From: Siphlonurus alternatus
Lineage: Eukaryota > Arthropoda > Insecta > Ephemeroptera > Siphlonuridae
NCBI GenBank assembly: GCA_949825025.1
Contig: OX463778.1
Coordinates: 33,310,616-33,374,615 of the forward strand
Length of the DNA: 64,000 nucleotides
Reading direction: 5' to 3'
Of the stretch, positions 14,580 to 26,400 are shown piece by piece. The stretch's first letter is position 1; each line of letters starts with the position of its first letter. The position numbers and the translations under genes are program-made. The notes below the pieces were generated by a model. The model saw only the letters and a program-made list of their open reading frames with translations, made no database searches and was not told where the DNA came from.

Positions 14580-14700
14580 ATTTATTTTCAAATAGCTGGT
14601 TGTACATTACAACATGATTCACGTCAACAAAATAATAAAAAAAAAAAAAAAAAAAAATATACAATATTAAACCAATATTACTAATTACTAACTACTACAT

Positions 14701-14740
<40 letters not shown>

Positions 14741-17319
14741 CATATATTTGTACATTACAAATTTATTATAAACATAACTACGTGCGTTTCGGTCTCCATT
14801 TCTCTTATTATCAGAGTCGACATTATGTAGCTGTGATTTTAGTTTTTGCTTCAAGTTTTTATTTCCACATCTTATATAAGTTTGAATATTCAAAATACGT
14901 ATATTATAGTCAAAAGTAAATATTGGAAAAAATATATTTGTCATATGAATATAGTACATATATGATTATATAATTACACATGTGCGATTACTCTACAGGT
15001 ATTAGGTAAAATATTAAAGCACAAAACAAGTGACGCCCCAACCCATAGTTCCCCTCTGACCCAACAAATTTTAATTTCAAATTTTGCCGCTTGTTTCAGC
15101 TACTTCCGGGCAACACAAACACGTACACGGTAGTGGAACAGACGCTGGAGCCTCCCGTGTTGGCCACCAGAATTCGCTTCGTGCCGTACAGCCTGCACGT
15201 GCGCACCGTGTGCATGCGTGTGGAGATCCTGGGCTGCCCTTGGACAGGTAAGTTTGTGCCCAATCAGGGAGCTTAATTCCTCGTTATTCAATTCTGTGTA
15301 GAAACCTCGCTTTGGCTACTGAAATATTCTGATCAAGAACATTTTATATTATGTCAAAAGTGATTCATCGTGATTAAGTTGAAAAGGTTAAAAAATGTAT
15401 ATTTTAACACATAATTTTATTTATTTTATTTTACCATATTTTCCTATTGAATTCATAAAAATAAGTCAGAGGCAGAAGATTCACAAATAGTCAAATAAAA
15501 ACATATCACATTCCGGAAGTTGTGTGGTATAATAATATTGTAAAATTATTTAATTATATAGCTGACAATAATGTAAGACAATTGAAGATTTAAGAGCCAT
15601 ATGCTGGTGGACTAGCTAAGTAACTTCGGAAAGCTTGTTGCTCTTTAAAAATTTACCTCTGTATGCTAGAGGGGTTTATAAAGTGTTTTGTATTATTAGA
15701 AAGGTCAAACCAAACTCCTAAACTGAAACCCAAATACTACTGGATCACCTAGCAAAGCAGGTAGAGAATATTGAAAGCTATACAAACTAGCAGGTAGAGA
15801 ATATTGAAAGCTATACAAACTAGCAGGTAATCTGACCATTGTTATGCTATCAGTGTGTCTGATTAGCATTATTTATAAACTTTGATCAAGTTTTAATGAG
15901 AGTGCCATAGAATTGATCACCATAATTTTGATTCTAATTAATTAATGCACACAAAGAATGGTTTAGTAATGTTAACATTAAGTATTCAGATCTTCCTCAG
16001 AGTACGTGCTACAATTTAAAATTTTCAATGTAGTAAAAAAAAAAAAAAAAAAAAATCTGTAGAAGCAGATTCAAGTAGTATAATGACTATAATGTAATTT
16101 TTTTTTCATCCTCTTGAAATATAATCACTTTTAAATACACAAATAAAAAATTATTATATTATCCTTGGTTAAAAATTGTAATTAAAAGTAATTTTCATAG
16201 ACAAAAAAAAAATCAATTAAAATATTACCCAGTAAAAAGGAGATTTAATTAAAATAGCTGAGGCCAGCGACATGAAAGTGAAATGAAGGCTTGCTGCCAG
16301 GGAAGGGGGTAATTGCACGGAAGCCACAGACTGAAAATAAAAACATTTTCTGGTGAGTCTTTGTTGTACACCAGCCGACGTGCCGCGGGGATCACGTGTG
16401 GCCCCACGTTCCTCGTACAAACATGCTTCATACCTGTAGGGAGGCGAGCTGTTTTTTCATAAAGCATAGATATCTCTGAGCATTTAAATTAAATTAAAGA
16501 ATTCTTTAGAAGTACAATTTCACAAACATACTTTTGTTTTTTATAGTCATGGATGCTTGCAATTATGTTGTTTATAATTATAAAAAAACAACAACTGGGA
16601 ATTGTCTTATAAGGCTGGCTGAAAGTATACATCATTTGTAGAAGAATAAGAACATTCTGAACATAGTTTAAATCTTTTTTGAGAATGAATGAAATAATTC
16701 TCAACATTTCCACCCTTGCTCACTATCTCTTTTGTGTATCGTGAGATGGCGATGCTTGTTCATTGCCTCATTTCCCCACATTAATGGCGCTTTAATTTTG
16801 AAACTACTCCCATGTAGGTTTAAATTCAATTTCATGGGAATGATAAATAATATATGTAGATATTTATGATAATTGTGGTCCATTTTAACTCTGCTAATGT
16901 TGATTGTTAAGTAAGTGTATAAAATAAATAGAAAAGCTGACAACTTACTTTTTTAAATTTAACTTAAAAGGGTTAACAATTTGCAATATCTATTTTTTTG
17001 AAATAAATAAATAAATAAATAAATAAATATTTTTTCATAGACTCTAAAAATCTCATGAATTTTCAAGTTGACAAGATAGACTATTATAATCCATACCTTT
17101 TGCCAAGTTTTTGATGCTATCAATTCTTTGAGTAGATAATATATATTTTTTCACATACTGAATATTTGAAATGGAAATAACTTTATTCACTCACTCATAA
17201 GAACGGATGAGATATTTTTTCCTTGAAATCGATCTATTGAATGCGCTTGCTTGCTCGCTGCTGATAGAAAATCCAAATGTCTGTATGCACGACAGATGGG
17301 GCGGAAAGTATGACGTCTT

Positions 17320-17405
<86 letters not shown>

Positions 17406-20400
17406 ATCCACATTGCAATTGACAGTAAAGAACTCAACACAAATCTCATCGATATAATACGATATTCATATCACTAGACATATCGTTCATATATCTTTAT
17501 TTGGTCATATTTTTATACCTGAATTTCATATTTGATTGATTCGATATATTTTTCAATGCAATATTATGGAAAATATATTAATTTTCATATATATATCATG
17601 TAAAATGGCTTAATATATTTGTAACTGAGTGGTACAATAAGAACGTGTATATACATAAAATCTTATTAAATAAAAAAAAAAAAGTAATACATCTTGGTCG
17701 TTGGAATTGATTTGTGGAATGAAATATGGAAGTGATGCTGCTCGTCAGTGTAATAAATAATCAGTGCTAGAAGAAAACATTACAAAGCAATTAACACAAG
17801 TACTGGAGCAAACACGACAGAAAGTAGTGTAGGAGTAAGGGATGAGAAATTGGAAATCCCTAGTAAGAAATTTCATGTAAAAAAATACAATTAATTGCGC
17901 TAAACGTATTTCAATCTAAAAATAGATTTTTATGTATGAAACACAACACAGTATTTTTTTTGTACGTTTGTTTACTTTTAAATTACAATTCCAAGGTCAT
18001 GTATATTGTCTGCCAAGACGTCTAGACACGTACAATAATCAATAAATGAAATGTGGCAAACAGAAATTCAGGTTATCAATTTTTTTTAAATAAACATGAT
18101 CATGCTATATCATAATACGCGTAGAATCGTTCAACGTGTTTTCATTTAATATTTTGGACACAGTAATAAAAAACAAAGAAAAATTGCAATTACTGTTAGT
18201 TACATTTTGACTTATATCCATCAACTGCATATAAATAATTAAATTTCAAAGCCCTTTAGCACTAATCTTTTATCTTCTATATAGTATTAACATAGTACTT
18301 AAAAATTTTTAACTGGTGTAATAATATACATAAAGTGCTTTGAGAATAATGAGAATACTAAATAAAGAATGAGTTAAAAATTAAGTTATATTATATTTAA
18401 TTTACATTTTTTCTTATCATCATATGTACAGTAGTACAATTTCACTTATCCTTATCTAATTTTTTTCCTTCCCATACACCCTCTGTTGGTATATAAACCT
18501 GACGTGGTGTTTCAGAGGGCCTCGTGAGCTACGCCATGCCTCAGGGTGAGCAGCGGGGCTCGGAGGTGGACCTGAGTGACCGCTCGTACGACGGCCGGGA
18601 CGAGGGCGGCTACCTGATGGGAGGTCTGGGACAACTGGTGGACGGTCAGAGAGGCGCGGACAACTTTCGGCTAGACACTAACGGCCACGGTAAAGGTAAA
18701 AAAAAAAGTTTGAGCAAGAACTAACAGCACTCAATTCATTTTCACGCACTTGCTTGCTGTCTCATCTTTAACTAAAATATTCTGCTTATTTTATGATGTA
18801 AAGTGCTATAATATTATACAAAATTACTCGCGCTTACATAGTTATACTTTATAATATATAATTTTCTACGCTACTTCAAAGTTTATATTTTGTAACACGA
18901 TTTAAGTAGTGCCAACTTGTTGGTATTCTTGGTCAGTTTTCCAGTAGGAACGTTACTGCTAGGCATACAGGGTGGCTCCATCGTGAGGCACGTCGTCAGC
19001 CTACTGATCAGATCTCCCTCGTTTTGTCACATCCATTAGTGAAAAATTTTAAATTCAGCAAAGGTTTCCATTTGAAGAAGAAAAATATTAAGAGATTTGT
19101 TGGAAAATAAGTAAATAATAAACCATTATTTTCTCTTTTTTTATAAGAAGACTGATTTAAGACGTCGCATTTATAAAAAAAATCCATAGCTAAAGCTATA
19201 ACATTACATTAAAGTTATTGTTACTTACAATTCATTTTATATTTTAATACTTCTTCAGTTGAGGCAATTGAAGCATTATATTTGTCTAAATTTGTGTTTC
19301 TATAAAATTATAAAATAGATGTGTTTTGAAACTATGGTACAGTGATCCAGCTGTTATCGTCAAGCCTGCAATTACCATTACGTTAATGGTTCTAATGGTC
19401 CCCCCGTGTGGTGTTCAGGGTACGAGTGGGTTGGATAATTTGGTTCTAATGGTCCCCCGTGTGGTGCTCAGGGTACGAGTGGGTTGGATAGTTTGGTTCT
19501 AATGGTCCCCCGTGTGGTGCTCAGGGTACGAGTGGGTCGGCTGGAAGAACGACAGCGGGGCGGTGGGACGACCTGTCGAGATCGTCTTTGAGTTTGATCG
19601 CGTGCGCAACTTCTCTGCGCTCTACCTGCACACCAACAACCTCTTCAGCAAAGACGTGCAGGTTGGTGACCTTCATTTGACCTCCAAGTGACCTTTACGT
19701 TAGAATTAACCTATTTAAATATTAATTTCTTATATAATAAAATTAGGCTGTCAACTTTTGAAAAAACTTAAGATATAACTTTTATAAAAAACAGAATCAA
19801 ATTAACCGTTCAATTTTTGATTACTTAAAATTAAACGCTTTGAAATGTATTTTAGAATACATGTTTTCTATGATGGTTTATACGAAGGGACATTAACAAT
19901 GAGTGAGTTCTGTCGCTAATAAAATTATATTCTCCCTGGTAAACACTAACTTTGCTATAGGTGTTCTCGTACGCGCGCGCCTTCTTCAGTATCGGCGGGC
20001 GTCACTTCAGTGGCGAACCGGTCTACTTCTCGTACATGCCCGATCTCATCATGGAGCACGCGCGCAACGTCACCATCAAACTGCACGGCCGCGTGGGGCG
20101 CTTCGTCAAACTGCAGCTGTGGTTCGCCGCTAAGTGGATCATGATCAGCGAGGCCTCCTTCGACTCAGGTGAGCACCAGTGACGTCACAAATCACGTGAC
20201 TTGTGTTATGATAGATTACTACAAAGGTTCTAACTTGTAAGATCAGTGAAGTCTCCTCTGATTCGAACGAACAACAATAATGTTACTGGTCATGTTTTTC
20301 CTGTTTTCATTTAGTAAAAAAATGAAAGATTTTTATTTTAAAATATAACTTCGCCACAGAGGTATAACATCATTATTACAGCAGACAGTTTTAACATAAT

Positions 20401-23400
20401 TAATTGTATGGCAAAAACAGCAAATTTTTTTCTAGTAAAGCTTGTTATTTGATAAATTATATCTTGTATGTACGTTTTTCTTTGAAAATAGAATTATCGC
20501 TGAATTCGTTTATAAACCATGGCTTTTTGATGTAGTACACCACAAAAAAAAATCAATTATCTGCGAAATAATTTATTTATAACGTAGATATTGACGTACA
20601 CTAAACAAGTATTGGAAACACACAAAAAAAATTGTATATAGGATTATATCGGAGTAAAAACTTTCTGCTCTTGTGACAAGAAATTAAATTAATTTGAGTC
20701 TTTTTATGAACAGATGTTATGTAATGTTTAGCGACGTTTAAAACCTAGCCCCCCTAATGTGAGCCTCATGTCGTCTCACAAAACCTGTCTGTACATGTTC
20801 TAATAGATTTAATCTCGATGTAACGAAGCAAATTCAACTCCTCAGATTACTCTTGATAACGCTTAGTACGTCCGTAAACATTACGGTAAAAATAATTACA
20901 TAAGTTCAAACTGATTTTTTTTTTAGTGTGCAAGTTAAATTAATAAATATTGTTTATTAAATTTTACTTATAAAGAATTTAAAGCTTACATTTCAAGTGT
21001 ATTATAAAGTGTTTTATTTTTTTTATTGAAGTTAGTAGTAGCAACAGCATCTAATTAGTAAGAGATGGAGGCTCATTAATGGACCGCTCTAGAGCATACG
21101 GATCGTCGTCTTCGTAACTGCCAGGCAAATCACATTTGCATGGCTCGTTTGTCGTTGTGGGGACACCATGACACCTCGCGTCTGCTTCCGTAACTAATTT
21201 CCTCCGCTCTCTCTACCTCCTTGGCACCAAAGACACTCTGGGCCTCATTTAATTAGGCAAAAAAATTTGTTGCTAGCTATTCTCCTTACTTTTTCCTCTC
21301 TTTCTCTTCTCTTATTTTTTTTTTCTCTTCCTCTTTTTTTTATGTTTAAGAAGAAAATACCTCCTTGTTATTTTGCTCATAATGTAGGCTTTACTAACAG
21401 TCACAAAAGCCGGCTTTAAAGCTTGCGGCGGCGAGAGTATGAACATTGTCAATGACATAGTCTACAGCAAAAAAAGAAGAAGATGACTTTTTGCCTTGTT
21501 ATATTATACACGTGTAGTTCATCTTAAACACAAACAAGCTACACATAAAAGAGTCCATGTAACAACAAAAACTATTTCATTGATTTATTTTTTTTTTACA
21601 AAAAATAGTCATTTTTTTCAACTTGTTTGATCAAAGGAAAATTCTAATGTGATTATTTTATTGTTAAAGTTATAGTTACGGGAAATTACACATCTGAAGA
21701 AGAGTCTCATGATGCAGGAGTCCTTAGTTCATTTCCTGAAGAGCGAGAAAAGGAATATCCACTACAGAGGGATGAGGTGCAGACTTCACCGACTCATGAA
21801 GATCGCAGTATCGGTAAGTGAAGCCTCGATCGCCGGTAAGTAACGAGGGCTCGGACTCATGTGTCTTGTGTTCAGGGGGTGGTTTGGCGAGCGACAAGCA
21901 GTCCCCTGCTGAGCCCGGGGGTGGCAGTTACATCGGTCCGGTGATCGGGATCCTGGCTTCAGTGATCGTCGTGCTACTGGCCGCCATCTTGTTCATAGTG
22001 ATGAGAAACAGAAGACTCAAGAGCGGCGCCTCCAGCATGCTACCCGTGTTTGGGGACAAGCGGGTTGCGATGAAGGTGAGTCCTGGGCAAAAGACACCGT
22101 CTCGCATAAACCTGCAGTACTCAGATACTGAAAAAGTTGCATACCCATAAATTTTTATGGTAGATTTTTATGTTTTTGTTTGACATATTTACCTTAGTTT
22201 GTCACTTTCACAGTAATTATTCCCATGGTAACCACTTTCTGTGATACCCAGGTTGCCGAAGGAGACAAGGGTGCTGGCATGTACCACGAGCCGTACCACG
22301 TTGGCATGTACGGCGGCAACGGTGGCTACAGCGCGGTCCGCAAGCAGGGTGACATCAGCAGTCCGGACTACACGGGTGAGTGACGTCATGAGCACCACTG
22401 ACGTCACAGGTCACTGACCTCTTGTTCCCACAGACGTGGCGCCTCAGCAATCGGATTACGCCGTTCCGCTCCACCTGCCGACATCTGCCCCCACGGACTC
22501 GCCGCCCCCACCGTTCCCCGGCCGTGGCAAGACCATCCCGCACAACTTTTTCCCTGGCCCTCCCCCAGTGCCGCCCCCGCCTGAGCAGTATTACGCTGCA
22601 ACGGAAATCTGCAAGGTGAGATTAATTCCGGCTTGGTTTAAAGTTAATTGAAACTAGATACAATTTACTTAAGTAGGTTCACTTGTGCAATGGAAATGGT
22701 TGTCATTGATAATAATATTTTATTATACATGATACATTCCTTCCATGTAAATTGTTTATTGATTGTAGAAGCAAATTTAGATTATGGAAACTTAAAAACA
22801 ATATGATTTATTATTTGTAAACGTCTATTTTGAGAAAAACTGAAGTGAAACTTTGGAAATGTTACCAACGTCTTACGATTGAAATAAATAAACAAACTCT
22901 GTGATCGTGTGTGACAGAGCGGTGGCTCGAGCGTGCACTCACCTCCCCCGCCACCCTCCATGGGGTTGAGCATGCAGGGCGAGTCCACAAGCGAGCTGGA
23001 CGAGGAGGGGGACGTGGAGGAGATGCCGTCCTCGCCCTCTGCCGCCGCGCCCCTACTGCTCGACTTCCCGCGGGACTCTCTGAGAGTCCTCGAGGACTTG
23101 GGACAAGGACAGTTCGGAGAGGTGAGAACGCGGCAAATTTGAATGCAGTTCAAGTTTTAGTCCACATATAGGAAATATCTTTAGTTTTAGGCCTATAATA
23201 CGTCGTGCAAGATTTGTTTATCAAATACTCAAGTTTCCACCTGTTGTGCTACGGAACTGAATATCTTTGCGATTTTGATCTTTTGAAGCTCCAAAATAAT
23301 AAAAAAAAACTACCACGTATGGATGCTAATATGATTGTACACTCGTCGCCGTGGAAAATTTCCCACTTGCAGCCTTGTTAATCACCATGTCTTGTGTTAT

Positions 23401-26400
23401 TCTTACAGGGCATGGTAATTAACAAGGCTGCAAACGGAAATTTTGCGAAGTGATGACAGTACTGTACATATACCTATAATAAACATTAAACCAACAAATC
23501 TTAAAAAAATTTACAAAACCATTAGAGTTTCTCACTTTCTCAGTATAAAGTTACAAGGACATTCTGCATTATATGGGTACAGTTTTGTTCAATGAATTAT
23601 TATATATTTAAAATCCCTTAAAAATGAAGTGGTAACCATGTATGTATTATGTAGACTAATGTTTTCAACATTAAAATTATATGTATTATATGTGACTATA
23701 ATAACAGGAAAAAGATTATAGTATTGGTATTCCCTGATAATAATTAGATTAATTAGAGATTTTATAAAACACAAAGAGTATAATTCGTTTATGTTAAAAA
23801 ATGGGTTTTTAACTATTTTGATAATTTAAGATCTCGATTTCAATCTACATAATTAATCATCTCACGGACCATATTTTACGGACCATATGAAGAACCTTAT
23901 GATTAATTCATGTTTATAAAATTCAACATTTATAATATTCACTCGCATTTTATGAAGTATTAAATTACTGTCGACTGAAATATAATCCAGTTTAGAAATT
24001 ACGTCACGCTTCTCGCTGTTGTTGTTTGTTGACGTTGGAGTTGTTTGTGTTTGTTATGCAAATATTCGAGTGTAGCCTGCCATGAAGCAAACTTTATTTC
24101 ATCAAACTTTGTACTAAACACATTGTAAGCATTGTCTTTCAACATGATGGTACACCTCAAACATTTTACGTAATAAATTAATAATTACGAAGATTTTATG
24201 GTAATGTTTAATTATTTATTAAAATAAAATCACATATATGCTTCATCATATTATTGTTAATTTATTTTAATTAGTCTAAATTAATTATCTCATTAAGAAA
24301 ACATTATAACAGTATCACGAAATATTCACATTTTCTCACAAGCTGAACCAACAGTGTCCATCTTTTGTTATCTAACACTACTATCACCCCGCAGGTGCAC
24401 CTGTGCGAGACTGAGCAGTGGTGCGAGCCGGGAGACAAGCGGCTCGTCGCCGTCAAGTGGCTGCGACCTGGAGCCCCCGAGGCCTGCAGGTAAGACCCGA
24501 CTGACTCCGAGGTCAATATGCAGCAGTGACTGACTGGATCATTCTCAGGGCGGATTTCGAGCGTGAGGCGGGCGTGCTGGCGCGCCTCAGAGACCCCCAC
24601 CTGGCCCGCGTGCTAGGCGTGTGTCTACGAGAGGAGCCGTGTTGCGTCGTCCTGGAGTACTCGGAGCGGGGCGACCTCAACCAGTTCTTGCAAGAGCACA
24701 TCTCTGACACCGGCTCCTCGCCTCCGCCTTCCAGGGCCAAGACGCTCAGGTAAGAATTCAGGATATTATGGCGGGAAAATTTGAAAAACGTGTTGTTGAG
24801 AAAAATTAGTGGGAACTGTATTTTTTCCACCAAGAAAATTACTTTACAAAACATAACACTATGTATTTTGAATTTTGTTGAGTAATAAGCTTAACATTTA
24901 CTCCAAATTCCAAATGTCAGACTCCTACAATTTAGAACGCGGTGACTACACATGCACTAAAGCGTCAGTTTTGCCTCAATACTCCATATCAATATCAATA
25001 AAAGTTACCTTGGCTTATAAAAATGAACTTTTACACATAGTAAGTTTTGAAGTTTTTTTTTGTACGCTAGAGTTCAAATATTCAATTTCTCAGTATATTC
25101 ACTTCATTTTCATAGTAACAAAAATAAATGTTTTATTTTACTTATACTTGGTGCAAATTGAATTCAGTTTAGACGGTACTGGATTATTACACAATTGTGG
25201 TAATGTCATTTATAACTCCGAGGTTTAACGGCAGTGAACGTAAATTATTTATGCAGCTGCCACCACCGTCATAATGACGTTTAAAAGCTTGGTGTTGACA
25301 ACAACACGGTGTGGTGCCCTTCTATTTGTTTGTGTTGTTCTTCCTGCCAGCGTACAATTTATTACTAGTACAGGCGAGTTTGTACACAATAAAACTTAAA
25401 CTTTGCCATTTGTATGAATAATATTTGCATAATTATATCATCAGTTGAAAATATACAATATGTTTATCTCCTATTTATGAGGGAAAGACCATATATAATT
25501 AATATGATAAAAAAATATAGTGACATTTTTAAATTTACATTGACAGCTAATGACATGTCATAAATTGTATAATTAAATTATATTCATGACAAAATATACA
25601 TCGAATAATTAATATATTTTTATTTGGTGGATTTCATACTAATTTAAATAAATATTTAACTTATTTCAACTGCTAATTTTAAAAATCATTTTATTTATTT
25701 CTCTTATTGTTAAATCGTCAATTTTTTTGTTTAGATGTATAATGGTGACGGTTCACGAAAGAGTTATCCAGAAATTCATCAATCTTTCCCACTAACCACG
25801 GTTAGCGTCAGCCTAATTCAATATATGTTACTAAACGTGGTTAGTGAGAAACCTGGATAACTCTCTCCGTGAATCGCGCACAATAAGTTAATAATAACAT
25901 TAAAAACTAATTAACATCTCAACTTCCTGTTTATAATTTTAATATTTTATACAATAATATTTCTTTTATTTCAGTATAATATAATACTTTTTATCCGAAC
26001 ATAATTCTATTAAAAACATATACATATAAAAAAAAAAAACATAACGAGGAAAATTAATGATTACAAAACTGGGTAATGACATTAAAAGTCGTAGTAATCA
26101 CTATTTTCATTGTCCACAGTTATGGTTGCCTTATTTACATGGCAACACAAATCGCCTCTGGAATGAAATATTTGGAGTCGTTAAACTTCGTACACCGGGA
26201 CATAGCTACTAGGTAAGTGAATTAGCCCAGCATTCCCCTTCTATATAGTAGCTCACTATATAGCAATACCTATGGGCACTTTGCTCGCGGCTTTATTACC
26301 TACTATATAGAGTGGTTTAATGACCACGCGGCGCATTTTATAGCGGCAGACTGCTGACCAACAGTATAATGGCTATTTACAGTGGATAACAATGGATTGT

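Larger units (their letters stand above)
6449..15099 (+). other. Ddr intron of 8.65 kb
   Basis: AT-rich. It contains a TTAA-flanked MITE (10726-11100), a fold-back element (about 11641-11946) and (TA)n tracts near 14538 and 14706. Three more GC-rich islands without recognisable coding sequence lie at 7140-7320, 8280-8480 and 10080-10240. Confidence 0.8.
15248..18515 (+). other. Ddr intron of 3.3 kb
   Basis: AT-rich. It holds a 33-bp tandem duplication (15757-15828), a GC-richer stretch near 16250-16450 without family resemblance, an (AAAT)n tract (17001-17029) and a long (TC)n tract (17324-17404). Confidence 0.8.

Noticed and set aside
17187..17477. Ser-Leu and Arg-Glu repeat open frames at this and the other (AG)n tracts
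   Set aside because: Products of dinucleotide microsatellites; no stop can occur within such repeats.
24875..25228. 117-codon frame in a Ddr intron
   Set aside because: AT-rich codons throughout, and the flanking Ddr exons join in phase without it.
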